DNA of 36,947 nucleotides. Origin: Paenibacillus terrae. Its GTDB lineage: Bacteria > Bacillota > Bacilli > Paenibacillales > Paenibacillaceae. Shown here piece by piece: positions 7,838-16,277 of the stretch; position 1 is the first letter of the stretch; each line of letters begins with the position of its first letter. The stretch covers positions 1,486-38,432 of the forward strand of contig NZ_PNXQ01000010.1 of NCBI RefSeq assembly GCF_005217525.1. The letters run 5' to 3'. Position numbers and translations under genes: made by a program. Below the pieces are notes generated by a model. The model was not told where the DNA came from and made no database searches. It saw nothing but the letters and a program-made list of their open reading frames with translations.

Positions 7838-9634
7838 ATGATGCGCCGTTTTCAGTCTATTCACCACCGCTTGTTTATTCTTTTCCTGTTGAGCATGTCC
7901 GGTATTGTGCTGGCGATCAGTCTGTTATTTTATAACCGTACTACAGTACAGTACCATGATAAGGTCAGCGAGCTGGCACGTAAAAATGTTTCCCAAACGG
8001 CAGGACTGTTCGAACTGCTGCTCAGCAGCTATAACAGTCTGTCCAAATCGATCAGCAACAATATGGATTTGGTTCGTCTGCTAACGACGGATATCGGGGA
8101 TTTACCCGCCGTCAATTACATCAATGAACGTACAATCACCAATATTCTGGGAGCTATCTATTACTCGCGGGAGGACCTGATTGGCATTCATGTCATCACA
8201 GACACAGGCAAGGTATATAACTACGGGAATTATATGAATGTTATTGATGCCGATTACGAACACGCTGAATGGTATAAGGAAATTCGAAAGTCAGCGGGCA
8301 AAATCGCGTGGCTGGGCGTTTATCCTCACTCTGTCATTGACCAGGTGGAAACCAGACCCGTGTTTGCGTTCGGGCGCCAGCTCTATGATCTGGATGAGCA
8401 TAAGCCGATTGGTATCGTCCTGTTTGAAGCTGAACCGCGCTCTGTTCTGTCCGCACTCCATAATTTGCGGCTGGGTACCAATAGTCAGGTATATCTGGTA
8501 GGCCATAAAAATCGGATTGTGTCGGCTACTTCCTCTGAACCGCCACCGGATCTGCAAAGTCTGGAGCAGCAGGTACCTGAGGAGGATGTCATTGTAAACC
8601 GGAGTAATGAGAAGGTTGTAATCGCTTCCAAGTTGCCGTTTGCCGATTGGTCGGTCATTAGTGTGACCCCCAGCGGGGATTTGAACGTGGAGCTGGTGCA
8701 AAATCAAAGGTATTTGCTCATCGTGGTGCCTGTACTAATTATTTTATCCGCGCTGATTGCCTCCATCGTCTCCAGACGTATTTCGCTTCCGCTGAAGCGG
8801 GTCATTCGGGAAATGAAACGGGTAGAGACGGGGAATTTCCGCCATACGGTGGAGATTGAATCGTATGAGGAAATCAACCAACTGGCGACATCCTTCAACC
8901 ATATGGTAAGACGGATTGCGGAGCTGATCGAGCTGGTTCGCATATCATCGGTCAGTGAAAAAAATGCCGAGCTGCACGCGCTCCAGACCCAGGTAAATCC
9001 CCATTTTCTGTATAATACGCTGGATATGATCTATTGGATGCTGGATGAAAAGGGGCAGGATCAGCTCGGGGAAGTGGTGCTTTCCTTATCCCATATGTTC
9101 CGCTACAGCAGTCATTGGGAGGAAGGGACCGATGTCAGTCTGCGTGAAGAAGTGGAGCAGATCGGGCATTACCTCACGATTATTCAGGCACGGCTGGAAG
9201 GCAGGGTATCCGTAGATATCAGTATTGATGAGCGCTGGATGGGTATTCGTTTGCCGAAAATGACCTTACAACCGTTGATTGAAAATGCGGTCAAGCACGG
9301 ATTGGAACCTCTTCATGCGAATACAGGCGGCAAGCTGCTCGTCAGGGCAGAGGAATATGACGGTGTTTTAAGCCTGCATATTATGGATAACGGCGGAGGT
9401 ATGGAGTACGAACGATGGGAGGTGGTTCAGGTTGCTTTGGCAGAACCCGGCAAGCAGACGGGCAGCGGGCAGGCGGGAGGCATCGGCCTGCAAAACCTAA
9501 ATTTACGGCTACGGCACATGTTCGGAGAAGAGTACGGCCTACGGATCTCTAGCGCACCTGGGGCCGGAACGACAGCCACTGTAAGTGTGCCTCTGCCACA
9601 GAAGGAGGAGAAACATGAATATTCTGATAGCTGA
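7838..9634 (+). CDS. YesM-type membrane sensor histidine kinase
   Basis: 598 residues. Membrane helix at about 12-33, an extracellular sensor domain of some 250 residues, a second helix at about 290-308, HAMP (about 308-362), His_kinase domain with the phospho-His in QVNPHFLYNTLDMIYW, and an HATPase (LQPLIENAVKHGL, DNGGGM, GIGLQNLNLRL). This family senses extracellular sugars, often together with the cognate binding protein, and phosphorylates a YesN-type AraC regulator. It follows the permease by 30 nt and overlaps the regulator by 20 nt, so it is very likely the sensor for this importer. Confidence 0.92.
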   Translation: MMRRFQSIHHRLFILFLLSMSGIVLAISLLFYNRTTVQYHDKVSELARKNVSQTAGLFELLLSSYNSLSKSISNNMDLVRLLTTDIGDLPAVNYINERTITNILGAIYYSREDLIGIHVITDTGKVYNYGNYMNVIDADYEHAEWYKEIRKSAGKIAWLGVYPHSVIDQVETRPVFAFGRQLYDLDEHKPIGIVLFEAEPRSVLSALHNLRLGTNSQVYLVGHKNRIVSATSSEPPPDLQSLEQQVPEEDVIVNRSNEKVVIASKLPFADWSVISVTPSGDLNVELVQNQRYLLIVVPVLIILSALIASIVSRRISLPLKRVIREMKRVETGNFRHTVEIESYEEINQLATSFNHMVRRIAELIELVRISSVSEKNAELHALQTQVNPHFLYNTLDMIYWMLDEKGQDQLGEVVLSLSHMFRYSSHWEEGTDVSLREEVEQIGHYLTIIQARLEGRVSVDISIDERWMGIRLPKMTLQPLIENAVKHGLEPLHANTGGKLLVRAEEYDGVLSLHIMDNGGGMEYERWEVVQVALAEPGKQTGSGQAGGIGLQNLNLRLRHMFGEEYGLRISSAPGAGTTATVSVPLPQKEEKHEYSDS

Positions 9635-10799
9635 CGATGAAAGTATGATTCGGCAGGGGATTCGGCGCACCATTGGCCAGGCTCTGCCAGCCTGCGGCAT
9701 TCATCTCGCTGCTTCCACCGAGGAAGCAGCAGGCATTCTGGCGGAGCATCCCGTGGATATTGTATTGACCGATATTCTGATGCCCGGTATGGATGGTCTG
9801 GAATTCATGCGCATTTCCAAGCGAAAGCATCCTCACCTACAGTGGGTCGTTATTTCGGCCCATTCCGACTTCCAATATGCACAAAGAGCAGTAAAGCTGG
9901 GTGCCAAAGACTACCTGTTAAAGCCGATCGGCAAAAAAAAGCTGCTGGAATGCATTGAAATGCTGGCGGCCGAAGCACTTGTCGCTTCACAGCAGGCGAA
10001 CGAGGGCAAGCTTCTCAAGTCCAATATGGTCTATTTGCGTGAAGCTGTTTTTCAACGCTATGCACTTGGACTGGATACTGGGAAGCTCGATATACAGCCG
10101 TTTGTGGAAAATTATCCGGAGTTTCATCTCTTCATGGTTCGTATGGAGCCTGATCACAAGCAGACGCACCTGGAGCATTTTATGATTGAAAATGTACTAT
10201 CCGAGCTGATTGAGGCAGGCGGCAGTGGCTTTGTCGTCAGTCTCGACCGCCATAGCCTGCTGGGCATTGCACGGCTGCGGGATGAGGCAGAGGCGGCACG
10301 GCTGGAAACGTTGCTCGAATCCCACTTGAAGCGTTATGTGAAGGTACAGTTACAAATTACGCGTTCGGGGGTTCACCACAATTTTGCGTCCATTCCCGAA
10401 GAAGTGGCACGGCTAAGACGAACGCCCGAGGAGATTGCAGCCGCGGCAGTGGACGCCGGAGAATGTCTGCGCAAAGGCATGCATACGGTGGATGTGGCGT
10501 TGCAATATATCCGGTCGCATTTTACAGAGGAATTGTCGTTGGAGAAGGTGGCTTCGGTCGTCTTTTTGAATCCGGTGTATTTCAGCCAGTTGTTTAAGCA
10601 AAAAACCGGACAAGGCTACAAGGATTACGTTATTTGCTTGCGAATGGAGGAGGCAAAGCGGCTGCTCAGTGATCCTCATCTTCGGCTGGCTGATATTTCC
10701 GAGCGGATTGGCTATCAGGACATGCGGCATTTTACACAGGTATTCCGGCGCAAATGTGGAATGACTCCGACCGAGTATCGGCATCAGGGAGTCAAATAA
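9615..10799 (+). CDS. YesN-type response regulator with AraC DNA-binding domain
   Basis: About 394 residues: receiver domain at the N-terminus (IADDES, phospho-Asp in VLTDILMPGMDG, Lys in LLKPIGK), a middle linker of about 170 residues, and two AraC-type HTH motifs at the C-terminus (LSLEKVASVVFLNPVYFSQLF; LADISERIGYQDMRHFTQVF, ending GMTPTEYR). Start at 9615, where AAGGAGG precedes the ATG; this start lies inside the end of the kinase gene. It probably activates the importer promoter at 4533. Confidence 0.92.
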   Translation: MNILIADDESMIRQGIRRTIGQALPACGIHLAASTEEAAGILAEHPVDIVLTDILMPGMDGLEFMRISKRKHPHLQWVVISAHSDFQYAQRAVKLGAKDYLLKPIGKKKLLECIEMLAAEALVASQQANEGKLLKSNMVYLREAVFQRYALGLDTGKLDIQPFVENYPEFHLFMVRMEPDHKQTHLEHFMIENVLSELIEAGGSGFVVSLDRHSLLGIARLRDEAEAARLETLLESHLKRYVKVQLQITRSGVHHNFASIPEEVARLRRTPEEIAAAAVDAGECLRKGMHTVDVALQYIRSHFTEELSLEKVASVVFLNPVYFSQLFKQKTGQGYKDYVICLRMEEAKRLLSDPHLRLADISERIGYQDMRHFTQVFRRKCGMTPTEYRHQGVK

Positions 10800-10873
10800 G
10801 GCGGCAACAACAAAGGAATGACCGAGGTTCATCCGGCATAGGGCTGTTTCATGAGTAGAGTTGTAGAGAGCAT

Positions 10874-11779
10874 CTACTCGGGAGCAGTCTTTTTCGTGTG
10901 TCCAGCTTGGAGCTGTTCAACCAATTTGCGAGCCGCATTGGATAAATAACGATCCTTGCGCCATACGACGGCAGGCCGGGTAAAGGGAAACGGCTCCTTA
11001 ATGGAGAGCGTGCGAAATCTGTCCCCATATTCTTGTCCCAAGCCAGCGTCTGGAATGATGGTAATCCCCATGCCTGTGGATACGAGCGAGAGAATAGTCG
11101 ATATTTCAGGACAGTCCAGTACGACGCGCGGAGTAAGATGGTGTTCCTGAAATTTGCGGATGACGGTTTCGTATAGCCCGTGTCCTTCTGTTCGGCGTCC
11201 CAACAAGAGGTCATAGCTGGCTGCTTCCTGTAACGTAATTTCACCACTCGGATGGCGATCTGCCCATTCACATGGAAGTACTGCAACAAAAGAAACGCCC
11301 TCCAGTTCAATCGTATGGTACGAGTTGTCGTTTACCGGAAGCAGCAGCAGAGCCAGATCGACTTTATTTTGATGCAGCAGTTCCTCCAGATGATGTGTGT
11401 CTCCGTGTCCTATTTTAACGTATACCTCCGGATAATTCTGATGAAAGCGTCTGAGTTGTTCGGTAATCAGAGACATGCAGGCCGATGAAGTGCCTATGGA
11501 CAGGGTGCCGGTTACGTTGCTTTCGAACTCTCCAATTTCTCTACAGGTATCCTCCATTTCAGCCAGTAATCGTTTGGCGCGGGTGTATAGTGCATATCCG
11601 GCCTCGGTGACCTCCCACTTCTTTCCTTCCCGGTAAATCAGCTTTACCCCAAGCTCGTCCTCCATATTTTTGAGCTGCTGACTCAGCGGAGGCTGGGCCA
11701 TGTTGAGCGTGCGTGCGGCTTTGGTGATTTGCCCTTTCTCCACAATGACGCAAAAGTAATGCAGATGCTTCATATCCAT
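10874..11779 (-). CDS. bsdA: LysR-type regulator of the bsd locus
   Basis: About 301 residues: N-terminal winged HTH (FCVIVEKGQITKAARTLNMAQPPLSQQLK) and a LysR substrate-binding domain. I use the ATG at 11779, the normal LysR length; the open frame extends to 12010 but overlaps the divergent promoter. It is divergent from bsdBCD, as in Bacillus, where BsdA activates phenolic-acid decarboxylase genes in response to compounds such as salicylate. The TCTACTC/GAGTAGA pair near 10854-10885 overlaps its 3' end. Confidence 0.88.
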   Translation of the reverse strand: MDMKHLHYFCVIVEKGQITKAARTLNMAQPPLSQQLKNMEDELGVKLIYREGKKWEVTEAGYALYTRAKRLLAEMEDTCREIGEFESNVTGTLSIGTSSACMSLITEQLRRFHQNYPEVYVKIGHGDTHHLEELLHQNKVDLALLLLPVNDNSYHTIELEGVSFVAVLPCEWADRHPSGEITLQEAASYDLLLGRRTEGHGLYETVIRKFQEHHLTPRVVLDCPEISTILSLVSTGMGITIIPDAGLGQEYGDRFRTLSIKEPFPFTRPAVVWRKDRYLSNAARKLVEQLQAGHTKKTAPE

Positions 11780-11820
11780 TGGGGGTTTCCACCTCATTTC
11801 TGAACAACGCTTCGATTTGA

Positions 11821-11835
11821 ATACTTTTAAAGTAT
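11821..11835. promoter_or_regulatory. LysR-type operator (T-N11-A palindrome)
   Basis: ATACTTTTAAAGTAT is a 15-bp palindrome around a central T and contains the T-N11-A signature of LysR sites. It lies 41 nt before the LysR start and 106 nt before bsdB, so it can serve both autoregulation and activation. AT-rich TATATT-like sequence follows on the bsdB side as a candidate -10. Confidence 0.7.
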
Positions 11836-11941
11836 GCATTACATATATTATATATATTTTTCGTGTGCAAGGAACAGGCGTATAATTTTTGACAGTGATG
11901 CATTGGTGAACATACAACGATGGGGTGGAAGGAGGGGACAT

Positions 11942-12532
11942 ATGAAGAAAATCATTGTAGGAATATCGGGAGCGACAGGGTCGATCTTCGGTATCCGTAT
12001 ATTGCAACAATTACGGGAGGCCGCAGTGGAGAGCCATCTGGTGTTATCCCCGTGGGCTATTGCGAACATTCCCTATGAGACAGGCTACACGGTGAAGGAA
12101 GTGGAGGCCATGGCGGATGCAGTTTATTCGTATAAGGATCAGGCTGCGCGTATTTCCAGCGGCTCCTTCCGGGTAGATGGCATGATCGTCGCTCCTTGCA
12201 GTATGAAGACGCTCGCCTCTATTCGTATCGGTATGGCGGACAACCTGCTCACCCGATCAGCGGATGTAATGCTGAAGGAGCGAAAGAAGCTGCTGCTCAT
12301 GACCAGGGAAACACCATTAAGCAGTATTCATCTGGAAAATATGCTGGAGCTGTCACGTATGGGCGTGATGATCCTGCCGCCGATGCCTGCCTTTTATAAT
12401 CATCCTGCAAGTATCGAGGAATTGGTGGATCATATTGTTTTTCGCGCATTGGATCAGTTCGGTATTGTCACTACCGCAGCTAAGCGCTGGGATGGAATGA
12501 AGCAGGCTGACTCCAGACTGCACCAGAATTGA
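11942..12532 (+). CDS. bsdB: Flavin prenyltransferase UbiX/BsdB
   Basis: About 196 residues of the UbiX/Pad1 family: N-terminal GISGATGS phosphate-binding loop, VAPCSMKTLASIRIGMADNLLTR region, LMTRETPLSSIHL, and MILPPMPAFYNHP. It makes the prenylated FMN needed by the decarboxylase encoded next. Start at 11942 after AAGGAGG; the open frame from 11834 would run through the LysR operator. First gene of the bsdBCD transcript. Confidence 0.95.
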   Translation: MKKIIVGISGATGSIFGIRILQQLREAAVESHLVLSPWAIANIPYETGYTVKEVEAMADAVYSYKDQAARISSGSFRVDGMIVAPCSMKTLASIRIGMADNLLTRSADVMLKERKKLLLMTRETPLSSIHLENMLELSRMGVMILPPMPAFYNHPASIEELVDHIVFRALDQFGIVTTAAKRWDGMKQADSRLHQN

Positions 12533-12560
12533 GAAAACGGAAGACAAAGGAGAATGAATG

Positions 12561-13979
12561 ATGGCTTATAAAGACTTTCGCGATTTTCTGCATACTTTGG
12601 AAAAGGAGGGACAATTGCTTACGATCAGCGATGAAGTAAAGCCGGAGCCTGACCTCGCAGCAGCTAACAGAGCGTTAAACAATATGGGGGATAAGACGCC
12701 TGCCCTTTTTTTCAACAATATCTATGGATATACGGATGCTCGTATTGCAATGAATGTGATGGGCTCCTGGCCTAATCATGCCCTCATGATGGGAATGCCA
12801 AAAAACACGCCGCTCAAGGAGCAGTTTTTTGAATTTGCCAGACGCTATGAACAATTTCCGGTGCCCGTGAAGCGGGAAGAAACCGCTCCTTTTCATGAAG
12901 TCGAGATTACAGAGGATATTAATTTGTTTGATATTTTACCGTTGTTTCGTTTGAACCAGGGAGACGGAGGGTTTTATCTGGATAAAGCGATTTTGGTGTC
13001 ACGCGATCTGGATGACCCGGACACCTATGGCAAGCAAAATGTCGGCTTGTACCGGATGCAGGTCAAGGGCAAGAACCGTTTGGGTATCCAGCCTGTACCG
13101 CAGCATGATATTGCGATCCATATCCGTCAGGCTGAGGAACGCGGTGAAAATCTGAAGGTCGCTATTGCTCTCGGATGTGAGCCTGTGATTACCACGGCTG
13201 CTTCTACGCCGCTGCTGTACGATCAATCCGAGTATGAGATGGCGGGCGCCATTCAGGGTGAGCCTTACCGTGTGGTCAAAGCCAAGGATGCGGATCTCGA
13301 TCTGCCTTGGGGAGCCGAGGTTATTCTGGAAGGTGAAGTGTTAGCGGGTGAGCGTGAGTTTGAAGGTCCATTCGGTGAATTTACAGGTCACTATTCCGGC
13401 GGCCGCGCGATGCCAGTCATTCAGATTAATCGTATATATCACCGTAAGCAGCCTATATTTGAGCATTTGTACATCGGGATGCCTTGGACGGAAACGGATT
13501 ATATGATCGGTGTGAATACAAGTGTACCGTTGTTTCAACAGCTCAAGGATGCATTTCCTAATGAAATCGTAGCCGTTAATGCCATGTATACGCATGGGCT
13601 GGTCGCTATTATTTCCACGAAAACCCGTTATGGCGGCTTTGCGAAGGCTGTGGGAATGCGTGCGCTAACGACTCCGCATGGATTGGGATATTGCAAGCTG
13701 GTGATTGTGGTGGATGAGGATGTCGATCCGTTCAATCTGCCGCAGGTCATGTGGGCCTTGTCCACCAAGCTGCATCCGAAGCATGATGCTGTCATTGTGC
13801 CGGGCTTGTCTATTTTACCGCTTGACCCCGGCTCTGATCCGGCAGGTATGACGCACAAAATGATATTGGATGCGACGACACCCATAGCACCGGATATTAG
13901 AGGCCATTATTCGCAGCCGCTCGATTCCCCGCTCGGTGTAGCGGAATGGGAAAAAAAGCTGAGCCAAATGCTTCGTTAA
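12561..13979 (+). CDS. bsdC: Phenolic acid decarboxylase UbiD/BsdC
   Basis: 472 residues, the usual UbiD-family length, beginning MAYKDFRDFL as in BsdC. It shows the prenyl-FMN and metal-binding region (GLYRMQVKGKNRLGIQ) and the catalytic-region segment around EFEGPFGEFTGHYSGG. It performs reversible non-oxidative decarboxylation of aromatic acids such as 4-hydroxybenzoate or vanillate. Two ATGs are adjacent; the second (12561) has better spacing to AAAGGAG. It lies 28 nt after bsdB. Confidence 0.95.
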   Translation: MAYKDFRDFLHTLEKEGQLLTISDEVKPEPDLAAANRALNNMGDKTPALFFNNIYGYTDARIAMNVMGSWPNHALMMGMPKNTPLKEQFFEFARRYEQFPVPVKREETAPFHEVEITEDINLFDILPLFRLNQGDGGFYLDKAILVSRDLDDPDTYGKQNVGLYRMQVKGKNRLGIQPVPQHDIAIHIRQAEERGENLKVAIALGCEPVITTAASTPLLYDQSEYEMAGAIQGEPYRVVKAKDADLDLPWGAEVILEGEVLAGEREFEGPFGEFTGHYSGGRAMPVIQINRIYHRKQPIFEHLYIGMPWTETDYMIGVNTSVPLFQQLKDAFPNEIVAVNAMYTHGLVAIISTKTRYGGFAKAVGMRALTTPHGLGYCKLVIVVDEDVDPFNLPQVMWALSTKLHPKHDAVIVPGLSILPLDPGSDPAGMTHKMILDATTPIAPDIRGHYSQPLDSPLGVAEWEKKLSQMLR

Positions 13980-14020
13980 ATATTTTTGAAAATATAGAAA
14001 GATTAAAGGAGTGCTGACAG

Positions 14021-14257
14021 ATGCATATTTGTCCCCGTTGTGAATCTAATCGTTCGGAGGTTGTTACCCGTTCGCCAGTGAAAGGTGCCTGGGAGGTCCT
14101 GCTGTGTCCTGTATGTATGTTCACATGGCGCACCTCGGAACCGGATAGCATTACTGATCCGGCAAAGTATAAATCAGCGTTCAAGGTGAACCCCCAAGAT
14201 ATTCCGAATGCCGCCCATGTCCCTCCTATTCCAGAGCGGGTACAGGGTCGTTCGTAA
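14021..14257 (+). CDS. bsdD: BsdD-like small decarboxylase subunit
   Basis: 78 residues with two CxxC pairs (ICPRC and LCPVC) that suggest a small zinc ribbon, then a conserved tail (WRTSEP...DPAKYKSAFKV...IPNAAHVPPIPE). Size, order after bsdC and the tail match the D subunit of Bacillus-type hydroxyarylic acid decarboxylases. Its exact role is not settled; a scaffold or stability role is likely. Confidence 0.9.
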   Translation: MHICPRCESNRSEVVTRSPVKGAWEVLLCPVCMFTWRTSEPDSITDPAKYKSAFKVNPQDIPNAAHVPPIPERVQGRS

Positions 14258-14316
14258 GCAGCCGTAAATTATGGTACTTTGAAGATATAGGCCAAATGTA
14301 AAGGGGATTATACTTC

Positions 14317-14778
14317 ATGCAGACACCAAGGATCGGTAAGGAGCTGTTCTCGCTGCTGGATGGCAAGGGGCTGGAAAAAAAGCAGCATGAAGCGATGATG
14401 CTGCTGACGGTCACTGAGGATCAGTGGCCGCATATTGCAATGATTAGCGTGGGCGAGGTTGTAGCGCTGGATGAGGGAAATCTGCGTCTGGCACTATGGC
14501 CGGGCACGACTACGACGGGCAACATGATTCGTACCGGGAAGGCGACACTGGCGGTGTTCATCGGCGGGAAGGCGCATTATGTCCGATTGTCGCTGGAACA
14601 CCTGCCAGCTTTGGCCGGGGCCAAGTATGTACGCGAACGGTTTGCGGCACGGGTTTTCGCAGCCAGAGAGGATTCTGCTCAATATGCGGATATCTTGACA
14701 GGTGTCACGGTTCGTCTCAAGGAGCCGGAATCGGTGGTAAATCGCTGGAACGAAACAGTGGCAGAATTGTTAATGTAA
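14317..14778 (+). CDS. Pyridoxamine 5'-phosphate oxidase-like protein (YclD position)
   Basis: 153 residues resembling the split-barrel flavin-binding fold (VTEDQWPHIAMISVGEVVALDEGNLRLALWPGT as the first strands). It is the fourth gene of the bsd transcript, 59 nt after bsdD, with AAAGGGGAT before the ATG. B. subtilis has yclD at the same place. Function unknown; FMN or heme binding is plausible from the fold. Confidence 0.7.
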   Translation: MQTPRIGKELFSLLDGKGLEKKQHEAMMLLTVTEDQWPHIAMISVGEVVALDEGNLRLALWPGTTTTGNMIRTGKATLAVFIGGKAHYVRLSLEHLPALAGAKYVRERFAARVFAAREDSAQYADILTGVTVRLKEPESVVNRWNETVAELLM

Positions 14779-14804
14779 AGCCATCGGGTTATGACAAATA
14801 ATCT

Positions 14805-14832
14805 TTGTATTTACTGAGTTTACCGTTAAAAT
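14805..14832 (+). promoter_or_regulatory. Candidate promoter of the serine hydrolase gene
   Basis: TTGTAT, 16-nt spacer, TAAAAT. The leader that follows (14833-14938) contains an AAGCGCTTAC core that partly resembles a catabolite-repression site. Confidence 0.35.
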
Positions 14833-14944
14833 AAATGCGGGGGACAAGCGCTTACAAGGAACTCAGGTTGAGCTTGTTGTTGCAGGAAATTTAGAGCGCG
14901 AGGGAAAGCTTGTTTCTGTTGAAGCAAAAACAGGAGGAATGAAT

Positions 14945-16105
14945 ATGTCTCGTTTTGAAAAGGTAGATCAGTTACTGCAACAATTCGTAGCGAATGGGCC
15001 AGCAGGTTGTGGTTGTGCCATTGCACAAAATGGCCAAGTGTTGTATGAAGGGTATCACGGATATGCTGATCTGGAAGCTCGAAAGCCAATCACTGAAGAT
15101 ACTGTGTATCGCTTGTTTTCCATGACAAAGGTTATTGTATGTGCGGCAGCACTTATGCTGTACGAACGCGGACAATTTCTGTTGAATGAGCCTTTGTATG
15201 AATATTTACCCGAATATCGTAATCCGTATGTTTTTAAAACTGCTCCTAACGGATACACCTATATGGATAAGGCGGAAACCCCTATTTTAATTAAGCATAT
15301 ATTCAATATGAGTGTGGGTCTTCCTTACGCTTCTCAGTCTTCAGAAACAGGAAAAGCTATGCAGAAGGTCATTACAGCATTAAAGGAGAAGCAGGGGAAA
15401 TATGACTTGCGCACAGAAATTAAAGCGCTTTCCGAAGTTCCGCTTGCCTTTGAACCGGGAACACGATGGTTATACGGATATGGACATGATCTTGTTGCAG
15501 GTCTTATTGAAGTCATTTCAGGAAAATCATTAGGACAATTCCTAAAGGATGAAATTTTTGATCCGCTTGGCATGAACAATACAGGTTACCGTTATCGTGG
15601 AGACATTGGATCTCGTATGGCCTCTTTTTACCAACGGACAGACACCGGAGAGCTTGAAAAAATTGAGGGTTTCTTGGACGAGCACCATCAGCCAGACGCT
15701 GTATATGAAAGTGGAGGGGTTGGTTTGTATTCGACAGTTAAAGAGTACCTTACATTTTCACAAATGCTGTCAAACGGCGGCATGGTAGACGGTGTAAGGC
15801 TATTGGGGAGAAAAACCATTGATTTAATGCGCACCAATCATCTGAATACAGCCCAACTATCTGATTTTACGAATTCATATCATACAGGTTATGGTTACGG
15901 ACTGGGCGTGCGCACATTAATTGATAAGGCGGCTGGACATGCAAACAGCTCTATTGGAGAATTTGGCTGGACGGGAGCAGCAGGTACTTGGGCTTCTATA
16001 GATCCAAGCGAGCAGTTCTCCGTCGTTTATATGCATCAGCTGGCCCCAAATATGGAAGAATACCATCATTTGAGGCTTCGTGCAGCAGCTTATAGCTGCT
16101 TGTAA
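14945..16105 (+). CDS. Serine hydrolase, class C beta-lactamase family
   Basis: 386 residues with the beta-lactamase (PF00144) plan: SxxK nucleophile in LFSMTKVIVCAAALMLYE (about residue 60), a Tyr motif in WLYGYGHDLVAGLIE, and a WTGAAGTW motif near the C-terminus in place of KTG. There is no signal peptide, which argues for a cytoplasmic esterase or peptidase-like enzyme and against a resistance beta-lactamase. The ATG at 14945 is seven nt after AGGAGG; an ATG six nt earlier is too close. It seems monocistronic. Confidence 0.88.
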   Translation: MSRFEKVDQLLQQFVANGPAGCGCAIAQNGQVLYEGYHGYADLEARKPITEDTVYRLFSMTKVIVCAAALMLYERGQFLLNEPLYEYLPEYRNPYVFKTAPNGYTYMDKAETPILIKHIFNMSVGLPYASQSSETGKAMQKVITALKEKQGKYDLRTEIKALSEVPLAFEPGTRWLYGYGHDLVAGLIEVISGKSLGQFLKDEIFDPLGMNNTGYRYRGDIGSRMASFYQRTDTGELEKIEGFLDEHHQPDAVYESGGVGLYSTVKEYLTFSQMLSNGGMVDGVRLLGRKTIDLMRTNHLNTAQLSDFTNSYHTGYGYGLGVRTLIDKAAGHANSSIGEFGWTGAAGTWASIDPSEQFSVVYMHQLAPNMEEYHHLRLRAAAYSCL

Positions 16106-16277
16106 AAGTGAGATTATATATAACGATTTAATCTTTGTCAGTACCGATTCTAGTTAATAAGGACCAAGTTTTCTCCAAAACCTAAACTATTCTTTTCCAC
16201 ATGTCGAAATAAAACGTAGGTATAAGGATTTTGCGAAATTCTTAATTTTAAGTTTCGAAATGGGAGGGAATTAGATT

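Noticed and set aside
10854..10885. GAGTAGA/TCTACTC inverted repeat between the YesN-type gene and the LysR gene
   Set aside because: Loop of about 13 nt and no T run next to the stem; overlaps the 3' end of the LysR gene. Not a convincing terminator.
14840..14860. Possible catabolite-responsive element in the leader of the serine hydrolase gene
   Set aside because: Only about 11 of 14 positions fit, with mismatches clustered at one end; too weak to annotate.
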